A program made the position numbers and the translations under genes. Of a stretch of 64,000 bases of DNA, positions 50,403-59,381 are shown piece by piece. A model generated the notes under the pieces. It had not been told where the DNA came from. It ran no database searches and saw nothing but the letters and a program-made list of their open reading frames with translations. The stretch comes from Variovorax ginsengisoli (GTDB lineage: Bacteria; Pseudomonadota; Gammaproteobacteria; Burkholderiales; Burkholderiaceae_C): contig NZ_JAUSRO010000006.1 in NCBI RefSeq assembly GCF_030811835.1, forward strand, positions 310,001 through 374,000, written 5' to 3'. The first letter of the stretch is position 1. The number at the start of each line of letters is the position of its first letter.

Positions 50403-50969
50403 TCAGTCGCCCGACGTTGCCTTGATCACAGGCGCTTCCATCGACTGCACGCGGCGCGCGCCATCGAATCGGCGCTGCCAATAGCTGCCGTTCATGTCTT
50501 CCACGCGGACATTGGCGCCCGAGCGTGGCGCGTGGATGAATTTGCCTTCGCCCACGTAGATGCCGACATGGCTGAATGCGCGGCGCATCGTATTGAAAAA
50601 CACCAGATCGCCTGGCTTGAGTTCGCTGCGATCGATCTTTTCGGTGGCGGCGGCCTGTTCTTCGGCACGGCGGGGAAGGAGTTGTCCCACCGTCTGGTTG
50701 TACATCGCGCGAACAAAGCCGCTGCAGTCGAAGCCTGTTTCGGCGGTATTGCCACCACGGCGGTAAGGAACGCCCAGAAAGCCGATGGCGGTCACGACCA
50801 GATCGGACGTGCGGTCGACCACGTTGCGGCCGACCTGCTGGAAGTGGCCGACCAAACCGCGCTCGGCCAGAATGCGGTCCACCTCGCTCGAACTGTCTGG
50901 CTGTTGCTGAGGCGCTGCATGGGCAGCGAAGGCGATCAGGAGGCAGGCAGGTAGGGCAAGAAAACGCAT
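50403..50969 (-). CDS. NlpC/P60 family cell-wall peptidase
   Basis: A 188-residue exported protein with a signal peptide (residues 1-18, MRFLALPACLLIAFAAHA). The NlpC/P60 catalytic triad is Cys82 (GFDCSGFV), His134 (AFSHVGIYVG) and His146 (FIHAPRSG). Such enzymes cut peptidoglycan stem peptides and include Spr/MepS-type hydrolases. The ATG at 50969 is preferred because it begins the signal peptide. It is convergent with lpdA and divergent from the sugar dehydrogenase gene. The 214-base gap 50970-51183 is AT-rich with no gene that I can see. Confidence 0.88.
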   Translation of the reverse strand: MRFLALPACLLIAFAAHAAPQQQPDSSSEVDRILAERGLVGHFQQVGRNVVDRTSDLVVTAIGFLGVPYRRGGNTAETGFDCSGFVRAMYNQTVGQLLPRRAEEQAAATEKIDRSELKPGDLVFFNTMRRAFSHVGIYVGEGKFIHAPRSGANVRVEDMNGSYWQRRFDGARRVQSMEAPVIKATSGD

Positions 50970-51183
50970 GGTCCGTAGGATAGGGATGACACCGGTCGTT
51001 GTCAATTGAATGGGGTGCCTAAATTATGAACGTAACCCATTGTCAACATTGGAGATTTGGAAGATGTGTTGATTCTAAATTGTAACGGTAGGGTCTCTCG
51101 GTGCCTCGATTGGGCCATGAGAGTCCGTAGCGCCTTGGGCAGAACAACGGCACACCGTACCGCTTGATGTTGAAATCCGACGG

Positions 51184-52296
51184 ATGAAGCGTGCTGTATA
51201 TGTTGGCGTGGCGGCTGTCTGGCTCGCGGCATTCATGCCGCTGTCCACCCTGGGTGCACCCCGCACCCAGCCAGTGGCCGCGGGCCTGGAAAACCCGTGG
51301 GGTCTCGCCTTCCTGCCGGATGGGCGTTATCTGGTGACCGAGCGGCCAGGCCGTTTGCGCGCCATTGCTGCTGATGGCAGGCTCGGCGAGCCTATTGCCG
51401 GACTGCCGGCCATTGCCACCGGCGGCCAGGGCGGCCTGCTGGATGTGCTGGCCGATTCCAGCTTCGCCAGCAATCGCACGTTCTATATCTGCTATTCGGA
51501 GCCCGAGGCACGCGGTTCTGCAAACAGCACGGCGCTGGCCCGCGCCCAGTTGTCGGCCGACGGTCTGCGCGCGGAGAACCTGCAGGTCATCTTCAGCCAG
51601 CGGCCCAAGGTGGCAAGCAGCAGCCACTTCGGCTGCCGCATCGTCGAGGCCCGGGACGGCACGCTGTTCCTGACGCTGGGCGATCGCTTCAGTCGCAAGG
51701 AAGACGCGCAGCGCCTCGACAATCATCTGGGCAAGGTGGTGCGCGTCGCCAAGGACGGCAGCATTCCCAGGGACAACCCGTTCGTTGGCCGCGCGGGCGC
51801 ATTGCCCGAGATCTGGAGCTACGGCCACCGCAACGGCCAAGGAGCAGCGCTCGGCCCCGATGGCCAGGTGTGGATGCACGAGCACGGCCCGCAGGGTGGC
51901 GACGAGATCAACGTGCTGCAGGCGGGTGCGAACTATGGCTGGCCCACGGTCACCTACGGCGAGAACTACGGGGGCGGCAAGATCGGCGAAGGCCTGACGG
52001 CCAAGGACGGCATGGTGCAGCCCCTGCACTACTGGGTGCCGTCGATCGCGCCCTCCGGCATGGCGTTCCTGACCAGCGACCGGTACGGGGCCGCGTGGAA
52101 GGGCAATCTGTTCGTCGGCTCGCTGAAGTTCGGCTACCTCGACCGCATCGAACTCAAGGATGGCAAGGTGGCGGCGGAACACAGGCTCATCGACGGTCGC
52201 GCACGCATCCGCGATGTGCGTCAGGGTCCCGACGGCCTGCTCTACGTCCTGACCGACGAATCGAACGGCAAGCTGTTGCGACTGCTGCCCGACTGA
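51184..52296 (+). CDS. PQQ-dependent sugar dehydrogenase (soluble GDH / YliI family)
   Basis: A 370-residue exported protein (signal peptide about residues 1-24) with a six-bladed beta-propeller pattern: ENPWGLAFLPDGRYLVTERPGRL, GGQGGLLDVL, HLGKVVRVAKDGSIPRDNPF, SYGHRNGQG and HEHGPQGGDEIN. These motifs match E. coli YliI (Asd) and soluble glucose dehydrogenases, which oxidise aldoses in the periplasm with PQQ. No PQQ synthesis genes are in the window. It is divergent from the NlpC/P60 gene. Confidence 0.87.
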   Translation: MKRAVYVGVAAVWLAAFMPLSTLGAPRTQPVAAGLENPWGLAFLPDGRYLVTERPGRLRAIAADGRLGEPIAGLPAIATGGQGGLLDVLADSSFASNRTFYICYSEPEARGSANSTALARAQLSADGLRAENLQVIFSQRPKVASSSHFGCRIVEARDGTLFLTLGDRFSRKEDAQRLDNHLGKVVRVAKDGSIPRDNPFVGRAGALPEIWSYGHRNGQGAALGPDGQVWMHEHGPQGGDEINVLQAGANYGWPTVTYGENYGGGKIGEGLTAKDGMVQPLHYWVPSIAPSGMAFLTSDRYGAAWKGNLFVGSLKFGYLDRIELKDGKVAAEHRLIDGRARIRDVRQGPDGLLYVLTDESNGKLLRLLPD

Positions 52297-52404
52297 GCGC
52301 GCATTCCGGGCTTTTTCAATGGTACGGTTGCGTGTTCGATGCGGCCGGTCGCGGTCGCAGTTCCTTACCGTGTTTCCCCTGTATTTGAAAAGAAGACCTT
52401 CGCC

Positions 52405-53004
52405 ATGCTGCTCGACGCATCCCAATCCCAACTCGTGCTGGTGGACTACCAAGCCCGTCTGATGCCCGCCGTCTTTGAAGGCGAGGCGGCGGCGGCCAAC
52501 GCGGTGCGATTGGGCAAATTCGCCCAGTGGGTCGACGTGCCCGTCTGGGGTACCGAGCAGAATCCGTCCAAGCTCGGCGAGAACCTGCCGGAAATCCGCG
52601 CACTCTGCAGCCGGACCCTCGCCAAGATGCATTTCAGCGGGGTGGAGGAGGGCCTGGGCGAATGGCTGCGTGTGCCGGCCAAGGCGCCGCAGGGCAACGC
52701 CCGCAGCCTGCCCAAGCACCTGCAGAAGCCCGCGGCCGCCGAGGAGCGCAACACCATCGTGATCGCGGGCTGCGAGGCCCACGTCTGCCTGCTGCAGACC
52801 GCGCTGGATCTGCTCGAGGACGAATTCGAGGTCTGGGTGGTCACCGACGCCTGCACGTCCCGCACCGAGCGCAACCGCGATGCCGCCTTTGACCGCCTGG
52901 CGGGTGCCGGTGCGGAGCTGGTGACGACCGAAATGGTTGGCTTCGAATGGCTGCGTACGGCCGAGCATCCGGCGTTCCATGACTTCCAGGCGCTGATTCG
53001 TTAA
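52405..53004 (+). CDS. Isochorismatase-fold cysteine hydrolase
   Basis: A 199-residue member of the isochorismatase superfamily (YcaC-like branch). The triad is Asp14 (VLVDYQARL), Lys74 (LAKMHFSG) and Cys128 (GCEAHVCLLQT). A segment of about 25 residues at 90-115 (PAKAPQGNARSLPKHLQKPA) appears inserted between the Lys and Cys motifs. The substrate is unknown. The ATG at 52405 fits the family start; the frame opening at 52339 adds an unlikely extension. Confidence 0.8.
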   Translation: MLLDASQSQLVLVDYQARLMPAVFEGEAAAANAVRLGKFAQWVDVPVWGTEQNPSKLGENLPEIRALCSRTLAKMHFSGVEEGLGEWLRVPAKAPQGNARSLPKHLQKPAAAEERNTIVIAGCEAHVCLLQTALDLLEDEFEVWVVTDACTSRTERNRDAAFDRLAGAGAELVTTEMVGFEWLRTAEHPAFHDFQALIR

Positions 53005-53103
53005 GTCGATTGCGCTGCGCAGCCGCCATTTGTCAGGCGCGCGCAAGTCAAAGCGCCATACTGGCGGCATGCCGGCGTCGACCGGCAACCACGGAGACAA
53101 GAC

Positions 53104-55011
53104 ATGAGCCGCTACGACGATTTCTATCGCCAGTCCATCGACGCGCCCGAGGCCTTCTGGGCCGAAGAGGCCCGCCGCATCGACTGGCACACGTCCCCCA
53201 CCCAGATCCTGGATGCGAGCCGCCCGCCCTTCGTGCGCTGGTTCGCGGGCGGGACCACCAATCTGTGCCACAACGCGATCGACCGGCATCTGGCGGCGCG
53301 CGGCGATCAGCCCGCGCTGATTTACGTCTCCACCGAAACGGGTGTCGAACGAACCTGGAGCTTTCGCGAAATGCATGCCGAGGTGCAGTGCATGGCCGCC
53401 AGCCTGATCGAGCTGGGCGTGGGCCGGGGCGACCGCGTGCTGATCTACATGCCGATGATCCCGCAAGCCACGTTCGCGATGCTGGCCTGTGCGCGGATCG
53501 GCGCCATTCACTGCGTGGTGTTCGGTGGTTTTGCCAGCGGTTCGCTGGCCACACGCATCGAGGATGCCCAGCCCAAGGTGGTGGTGAGTGCCGACGCTGG
53601 TTCGCGCGGCGGCAAGGTCATCGCGTACAAGCCGCTCCTCGACGAGGCGATACGCCTGTCGGCCTTCAAGCCAGCGGCCGTGCTGCTGGCCGACCGGGGA
53701 CTGGCACCGATGGACCTCGTCGACGGACGCGACCATCGCATGGAGGCACTCGCTGCACGCCACGCCGGTGCCCAGGTGCCGTGCACCTGGCTCGAATCGA
53801 CCGAGATCAGCTACACGATCTATACCAGCGGCACCACCGGCAAACCCAAGGGCGTGCAGCGCGACACGGGCGGCTATGCGGTCGCGCTGGCTGCCAGCAT
53901 TCCGCACATTTTTGCAGCCAGGCCAGGCCAGACCTTCTTCTGCACGAGCGACATCGGCTGGGTGGTCGGCCACAGCTACATCGTCTACGGCCCGCTGATC
54001 GGCGGCATGGCCACCCTGCTGTACGAAGGCCTGCCGACGCAGGGCATCGATGGCCAGCCCGACGGTGGTATCTGGTGGCGGCTGGTGGAGAAGTACAAGG
54101 TGAGCGTGATGTTCAGTGCGCCGACGGCGGTCCGGGTGCTCAAGAAGCAGGATCCGGCGCTGCTCAAGCAGTACGACCTGTCTAGCCTGCATGCGCTGTT
54201 CCTGGCAGGCGAACCGCTGGATGAGCCCACGGCGCGCTGGATCAGCGAGGGCCTGGGCGTGCCGATCGTCGACAACTACTGGCAGACCGAATCCGGCTGG
54301 CCGATCATCACCATTGCCAACGGGGTCGAGAAAAAACCCGGCAAATTCGGGAGCCCGGGCCTGCCGATGTATGGCTGGCGCGTGAAGGTCGTCAACGAAT
54401 CGACGGGCGAAGAGCTGACCCAGCCGGGTGAGAAGGGCGTGGTCGTCATCGAGGGCCCGACCCCACCAGGCTTCATGCAGACGCTCTGGAAGGACGATGC
54501 GCGTTTCGTCGACACCTACTGGAAGAGCGTGCCCGGCCCGGGGGTCTATTCGACCTTCGACTGGGGCATTCGCGATGCCGATGGCTATTTTTATATCCTG
54601 GGGCGCACGGACGACGTGATCAACGTCGCCGGGCACCGGCTGGGAACCCGCGAGATCGAAGAGAGCATTTCCGGCCATGCCGGCGTCGCCGAAGTGGCGG
54701 TGGTGGGCGTGGCAGATGCGCTCAAAGGGCAGGTGGCCGTGGCTTTCGTGGTGCCGCGCAACACGGCCGTGGCGCAAGGCGAGGGCGCGATGCAACTCGA
54801 AGGCGAGATCATGCTGCGGGTGGCCGGGCAGCTTGGTGCGCTCGCGCGCCCCGCGCGGGTGCATTTTGTCGGGGGCCTTCCAAAGACGCGCAGCGGCAAG
54901 TTGCTGCGCAGGGCGATCCAGGCCGTGTGCGAGCGGCGCGACCCCGGGGACCTCACCACCCTGGACGACCCGGCCCTGCTCGAGCGCATCCGGGAACACA
55001 TCACCGGCTGA
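53104..55011 (+). CDS. prpE: Propionyl-CoA synthetase
   Basis: A 635-residue acyl-adenylate-forming enzyme making propionyl-CoA from propionate, CoA and ATP. The AMP-binding P-loop is YTSGTTGKPKG; GIWWRLVEKYKVSVMFSAPTA, DNYWQTESGWPI and STFDWGIRDADGYFYILGRTDD follow. The C-terminal acetylatable Lys is in LPKTRSGKLLRR. The N-terminal YRQSIDAPEAFWAEEA is typical of PrpE and close to acetyl-CoA synthetase. It feeds the propionyl-CoA carboxylase/mutase operon about 33 kb away; no methylcitrate-cycle genes are here. It stands 92 bases past the start of a 99-base upstream gap. Confidence 0.9.
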   Translation: MSRYDDFYRQSIDAPEAFWAEEARRIDWHTSPTQILDASRPPFVRWFAGGTTNLCHNAIDRHLAARGDQPALIYVSTETGVERTWSFREMHAEVQCMAASLIELGVGRGDRVLIYMPMIPQATFAMLACARIGAIHCVVFGGFASGSLATRIEDAQPKVVVSADAGSRGGKVIAYKPLLDEAIRLSAFKPAAVLLADRGLAPMDLVDGRDHRMEALAARHAGAQVPCTWLESTEISYTIYTSGTTGKPKGVQRDTGGYAVALAASIPHIFAARPGQTFFCTSDIGWVVGHSYIVYGPLIGGMATLLYEGLPTQGIDGQPDGGIWWRLVEKYKVSVMFSAPTAVRVLKKQDPALLKQYDLSSLHALFLAGEPLDEPTARWISEGLGVPIVDNYWQTESGWPIITIANGVEKKPGKFGSPGLPMYGWRVKVVNESTGEELTQPGEKGVVVIEGPTPPGFMQTLWKDDARFVDTYWKSVPGPGVYSTFDWGIRDADGYFYILGRTDDVINVAGHRLGTREIEESISGHAGVAEVAVVGVADALKGQVAVAFVVPRNTAVAQGEGAMQLEGEIMLRVAGQLGALARPARVHFVGGLPKTRSGKLLRRAIQAVCERRDPGDLTTLDDPALLERIREHITG

Positions 55012-55126
55012 GTGGTTGTCACAAGGCCGCGACATGTCATCGAACCGACGTGGCACAATGCGAGAGTACTCAGGCCCTTCCCTAGCCACAGTCGCATCCG
55101 CCAACCGGTCCAGCCGTGTCGCGGAA

Positions 55127-55163
55127 GGTTTCTTAAACCAGCTAATGCTTCCCCAAGGGAAGC
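55127..55163 (+). promoter_or_regulatory. Two tandem hairpins in the sucA leader
   Basis: GGTTT-CTT-AAACC (55127-55139) and GCTTCCC-CAA-GGGAAGC (55147-55163) are both perfect; the second ends 15 bases before the sucA ATG. They may influence translation or mRNA stability. A possible -10 (CACAAT, 55054-55059) lies upstream without a clear -35. Confidence 0.4.
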
Positions 55164-55178
55164 GAAAGTCAGCGGAAT

Positions 55179-58055
55179 ATGAGCAATTCCTCGACGTCCA
55201 ACGTCACCCAAGCCTATCAAGGCAGCACCTACCTCTTCGGCGGCAATGCGCCCTATGTCGAAGAGATGTACGAAAACTACCTCGCCAATCCCGGCAGCGT
55301 GCCTGACAACTGGCGCGAGTATTTCGACGCGCTCCAGCACGTGCCCGCTGCCGACGGCAGCGACGGTAAGGACGTCGCCCACCTTCCCGTGGTCAATGCC
55401 TTCGCCGAACGTGCCAAGGCCGGCACCACCAAGGTGGTGCATGCCAGCGGTGCGGACTCCGAACTCGGGCGCCAGCGCACGGCGGTCCAGCAGCTGATCG
55501 CCGCCTACCGCAATGTCGGTGCCCGCTGGGCCGATCTGGACCCGCTCAAGCGCACCGAGCGCCCGGCGATCCCCGAACTGGAGCCGTCGTTCTACGGCCT
55601 GCGCGACGCCGACCTCGAGACGGTGTTCAACACGAGCAACACCTTCTTCGGCAAGGACACCATGTCCCTGCGCGACCTGCTCAACGCCCTGCGTGAAACC
55701 TACTGCGGCACCATCGGCGCCGAGTACATGTACACGACCGACCACCAGCAGAAGCGCTGGTGGCAGGAGAAGCTGGAAACGGCGCGCACCAATCCGAAGC
55801 TCAATGCCGAGCAGAAGAAGCACGTGCTGGAGCGCCTGACGGCCGCCGAAGGCCTGGAACGCTTCCTCCACACCAAGTACGTCGGCCAGAAGCGCTTCTC
55901 GCTCGAAGGCGGCGAAAGCTTCATCGTGTCGATGGACGAACTGATCAACGAAGCCGGCGTCAAGGGCGTGCAGGAAATCGTGATCGGCATGGCCCACCGC
56001 GGTCGCCTGAACGTGCTGGTCAACTCGCTCGGCAAGATGCCTGCGGACCTGTTCGCCGAGTTCGATCACACCGCCCCTGAAGACCTGCCCAGCGGCGACG
56101 TGAAGTACCACCAGGGCTTCAGCTCCGACGTGAGCACGCGCGGCGGCCCGGTCCACCTGAGCCTCGCGTTCAATCCGTCCCACCTTGAAATCGTCAACCC
56201 GGTGGTCGAAGGCTCGGTGCGTGCCCGCATGGACCGCCGTGGCGACCCGCTCGGCAAGCAGGTGCTGCCGATCATCGTGCACGGCGATGCCGCCTTCGCC
56301 GGCCAGGGCGTGGTCATGGAAACGCTGGCACTGGCCGAGACGCGTGGTTACTCCACCGGCGGCACGGTGCACATCGTCATCAACAACCAGATCGGCTTCA
56401 CGACCAGCGACCCGCGCGACAGCCGCTCGACGCTGTATTGCTCGGACATCGTCAAGATGATCGAGGCGCCGGTGCTGCACGTCAACGGTGACGACCCCGA
56501 AGCCGTGGTGCTCGCCACCCAGCTCGCGCTGGACTTCCGCATGGAATTCCAGAAGGACGTGGTTGTCGACATCATCTGCTTCCGCAAGCTGGGCCACAAC
56601 GAGCAGGACACCCCGTCGCTCACCCAGCCGCTGATGTACAAGAAGATCGCCCAGCACCCCGGCACGCGCAAGCTGTACGCCGACAAGCTGGCCGCGCAGG
56701 GCCTGGGCGACACGCTCGGCGACGACATGGTCAAGGCGCAGCGCGCCGCCTTCGACGCCGGCAAGAACACGTCGGACCCGGTGCTCACCAACTTCAAGAG
56801 CAAGTACGCGGTCGACTGGAGCCCCTTCCTCAACAAGAAGTGGACCGACGCCGGCGACACGGCCATCCCGACGGCCGAGTGGAAGCGCATCGCCGAGAAG
56901 ATCACGACAGTGCCGGCCGGCTTCACGGTGCACCCGCTGGTCAAGAAGGTGCTGGACGATCGTGCCGCCATGGGCCGGGGCGATGCCAACGTCGACTGGG
57001 GCATGGGCGAGCACATGGCCTTCGCCTCACTGGTGGCCAGTGGCTATCCGGTTCGCCTTTCGGGTGAGGACTGCGGCCGCGGTACGTTCACGCACCGCCA
57101 CGCCGTGCTGCACGACCAGAACCGCGAGAAGTTCGACACCGGCACCTACGTGCCGCTGCAGAACGTGGCCGACAACCAGGCCCCGTTCGTCGTCATCGAC
57201 TCGATCCTGTCCGAAGAAGCCGTGCTGGCCTTCGAATATGGCTATGCGTCGAACGACCCCAACACGCTCGTGATCTGGGAAGCGCAATTCGGCGACTTCG
57301 TCAACGGCGCACAGGTCGTGATCGACCAGTTCATCGCGTCGGGCGAGGTCAAGTGGGGTCGTGTCAACGGCCTGACGCTGATGCTGCCGCACGGCTACGA
57401 AGGGCAGGGACCGGAGCACAGCTCGGCGCGCCTGGAGCGCTTCATGCAGCTGAGCGCCGACACCAACATGCAGGTCGTGCAGCCGACCACGGCCAGCCAG
57501 ATCTTCCACATCCTGCGCCGCCAGATGGTGCGCAACCTGCGCAAGCCGCTGATCATCCTCACGCCCAAGTCGCTGCTGCGCAACAAGGATGCGACGTCGC
57601 CGATGTCGGAATTCACCAAGGGTGCGTTCCAGACGGTGATCCCGGACCCGAAGGAGCCCAAGGCCGAGAAGGTCAAGCGCGTGATCGCCTGCTCGGGCAA
57701 GGTCTACTACGACCTGAACAAGAAGCGCGAGGAGAAGGGTGCAGACGACGTGGCGATCATTCGCGTCGAACAGCTCTATCCGTTCCCGCACAAGGCCTTC
57801 GCTGCCGAGATCAAGAAGTACCCGAACCTGGTCGACGTGGTCTGGACGCAGGACGAGCCGCAGAACCAGGGCGCCTGGTTCTTCGTTCAGCACTACATCC
57901 ACGAAAACCTCCAGGACGGCCAGAAGCTCGGTTACTCGGGCCGCGCGGCTTCGGCATCGCCGGCCGTCGGTTACTCGCACCTGCACCAGGAACAGCAAAA
58001 GGCGCTGGTCGATGGCGCATTCGCCAAGCTCAAGGGATTTGTCCTCACCAAGTGA
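55179..58055 (+). CDS. sucA: 2-oxoglutarate dehydrogenase E1 component
   Basis: A 958-residue thiamine-diphosphate enzyme that decarboxylates 2-oxoglutarate and succinylates E2. N-terminal YLFGGNAPYVEEMYENYLANP is the E2-binding region; VIGMAHRGRLNVLVN, GDVKYHQGFSSD, HGDAAFAGQGVV and INNQIGFTTSDPRD form the TPP/Mg site, and LPHGYEGQGPEHSSARLERF lies in the transketolase domain. Length is normal (about 935-960). It heads a sucA-sucB-lpdA operon, with sucB 51 bases later. Confidence 0.96.
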   Translation: MSNSSTSNVTQAYQGSTYLFGGNAPYVEEMYENYLANPGSVPDNWREYFDALQHVPAADGSDGKDVAHLPVVNAFAERAKAGTTKVVHASGADSELGRQRTAVQQLIAAYRNVGARWADLDPLKRTERPAIPELEPSFYGLRDADLETVFNTSNTFFGKDTMSLRDLLNALRETYCGTIGAEYMYTTDHQQKRWWQEKLETARTNPKLNAEQKKHVLERLTAAEGLERFLHTKYVGQKRFSLEGGESFIVSMDELINEAGVKGVQEIVIGMAHRGRLNVLVNSLGKMPADLFAEFDHTAPEDLPSGDVKYHQGFSSDVSTRGGPVHLSLAFNPSHLEIVNPVVEGSVRARMDRRGDPLGKQVLPIIVHGDAAFAGQGVVMETLALAETRGYSTGGTVHIVINNQIGFTTSDPRDSRSTLYCSDIVKMIEAPVLHVNGDDPEAVVLATQLALDFRMEFQKDVVVDIICFRKLGHNEQDTPSLTQPLMYKKIAQHPGTRKLYADKLAAQGLGDTLGDDMVKAQRAAFDAGKNTSDPVLTNFKSKYAVDWSPFLNKKWTDAGDTAIPTAEWKRIAEKITTVPAGFTVHPLVKKVLDDRAAMGRGDANVDWGMGEHMAFASLVASGYPVRLSGEDCGRGTFTHRHAVLHDQNREKFDTGTYVPLQNVADNQAPFVVIDSILSEEAVLAFEYGYASNDPNTLVIWEAQFGDFVNGAQVVIDQFIASGEVKWGRVNGLTLMLPHGYEGQGPEHSSARLERFMQLSADTNMQVVQPTTASQIFHILRRQMVRNLRKPLIILTPKSLLRNKDATSPMSEFTKGAFQTVIPDPKEPKAEKVKRVIACSGKVYYDLNKKREEKGADDVAIIRVEQLYPFPHKAFAAEIKKYPNLVDVVWTQDEPQNQGAWFFVQHYIHENLQDGQKLGYSGRAASASPAVGYSHLHQEQQKALVDGAFAKLKGFVLTK

Positions 58056-58106
58056 GTTGGCGCCTTTTCTTGAACACCCCACACAATAAATCGGAGCCCT
58101 CTCCCA

Positions 58107-59369
58107 ATGTCTATCGTTGAAGTCAAAGTCCCCCAGCTGTCGGAATCCGTGGCTGAAGCCACCATGCTCACCTGGAAGAAGAAGGCCGGTGAAGCCGTGG
58201 CCGTCGATGAAATCCTGATCGAAATCGAGACCGACAAGGTCGTGCTCGAAGTGCCCGCTCCATCGGCCGGCGTGCTCGTCGAGATCGTGCAAGGCGATGG
58301 CGCCACCGTGGTGGCCGACCAGCTGATCGCCAAGATCGACACCGAAGGCAAGGCCGGCGCTGCGGCACCGGCGCCCGCTGCTGCCGCTCCCGCCGCCGCT
58401 CCGGCGCCGGCCCAGGCCGCGGCCGCCGCCACCGGCGGTGCCAAGTCCGACGTCGCCATGCCTGCCGCTGCAAAGCTGCTGGCCGACAACAACCTGTCGA
58501 CCGGCGATGTGGCCGGCACGGGCAAGGACGGCCGCGTGACCAAGGGCGACGTGCTCGGCGCCGTGGCTTCCGGCACGACCGCCAAGGCACCGGCTGCTGC
58601 GCCCGCACCTGCCGCCAAGCCTGCGCTGCAGCAAGTCGCTGCACCATTGAGCCCGCAGGACCTCGGCGACCGCCCGGAACAGCGCGTGCCGATGAGCCGT
58701 CTGCGCGCGCGCATCGCCGAGCGCCTGCTGCAATCGCAGTCGACCAATGCCATCCTGACCACCTTCAATGAAGTCAACATGGCCCCGGTCATGGAGATGC
58801 GCAAGAAGTTCCAGGACGCGTTCACCAAGGAGCACGGCGTCAAGATCGGCTTCATGAGCTTCTTCGTGAAGGCCGCAGTGCACGCGCTGAAGAAGTTCCC
58901 GGTCATCAACGCCTCGGTCGACGGCAACGACATCGTCTACCACGGCTACTTCGACATCGGCATCGCCGTCGGCTCGCCGCGGGGTCTGGTGGTGCCCATC
59001 CTGCGCAACGCCGATCAGATGAGCTTTGCCGAGATCGAAAAGAAGATCGCCGAATTCGGCAAGAAGGCACAGGACGGCAAGCTGGGCATCGAAGACATGA
59101 CCGGTGGCACTTTCTCCATCTCCAATGGCGGCACCTTCGGCTCGATGCTGTCGACGCCCATCATCAACCCGCCGCAGTCGGCCATCCTGGGCGTGCATGC
59201 GACCAAGGACCGCGCGGTGGTGGAGAACGGCCAGATCGTGATCCGCCCGATGAACTACCTGGCCATGAGCTACGACCACCGCATCATCGACGGCCGCGAA
59301 GCCGTGCTGGGCCTGGTTGCCATGAAGGAAGCGCTGGAAGATCCGTCGCGCCTGTTGTTCGACATCTGA
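58107..59369 (+). CDS. sucB: 2-oxoglutarate dehydrogenase E2, dihydrolipoamide succinyltransferase
   Basis: A 420-residue E2 core subunit. One lipoyl domain (residues 2-78, Lys44 in ETDKVVLEV), an Ala/Pro linker, a peripheral-subunit-binding domain (about 113-150, [17 protein letters not shown]) and the catalytic domain ending [16 protein letters not shown] are visible. Its lipoyl coding DNA is clearly different from the three near-identical pyruvate dehydrogenase copies. It lies 12 bases before lpdA. Confidence 0.96.
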   Translation: MSIVEVKVPQLSESVAEATMLTWKKKAGEAVAVDEILIEIETDKVVLEVPAPSAGVLVEIVQGDGATVVADQLIAKIDTEGKAGAAAPAPAAAAPAAAPAPAQAAAAATGGAKSDVAMPAAAKLLADNNLSTGDVAGTGKDGRVTKGDVLGAVASGTTAKAPAAAPAPAAKPALQQVAAPLSPQDLGDRPEQRVPMSRLRARIAERLLQSQSTNAILTTFNEVNMAPVMEMRKKFQDAFTKEHGVKIGFMSFFVKAAVHALKKFPVINASVDGNDIVYHGYFDIGIAVGSPRGLVVPILRNADQMSFAEIEKKIAEFGKKAQDGKLGIEDMTGGTFSISNGGTFGSMLSTPIINPPQSAILGVHATKDRAVVENGQIVIRPMNYLAMSYDHRIIDGREAVLGLVAMKEALEDPSRLLFDI

Positions 59370-59381
59370 GGACGCACACAG

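Noticed and set aside
51043..55104. A 1353-codon minus-strand frame across the sugar dehydrogenase, hydrolase and prpE genes
   Set aside because: Antisense to three well-supported genes, with no recognisable domain.
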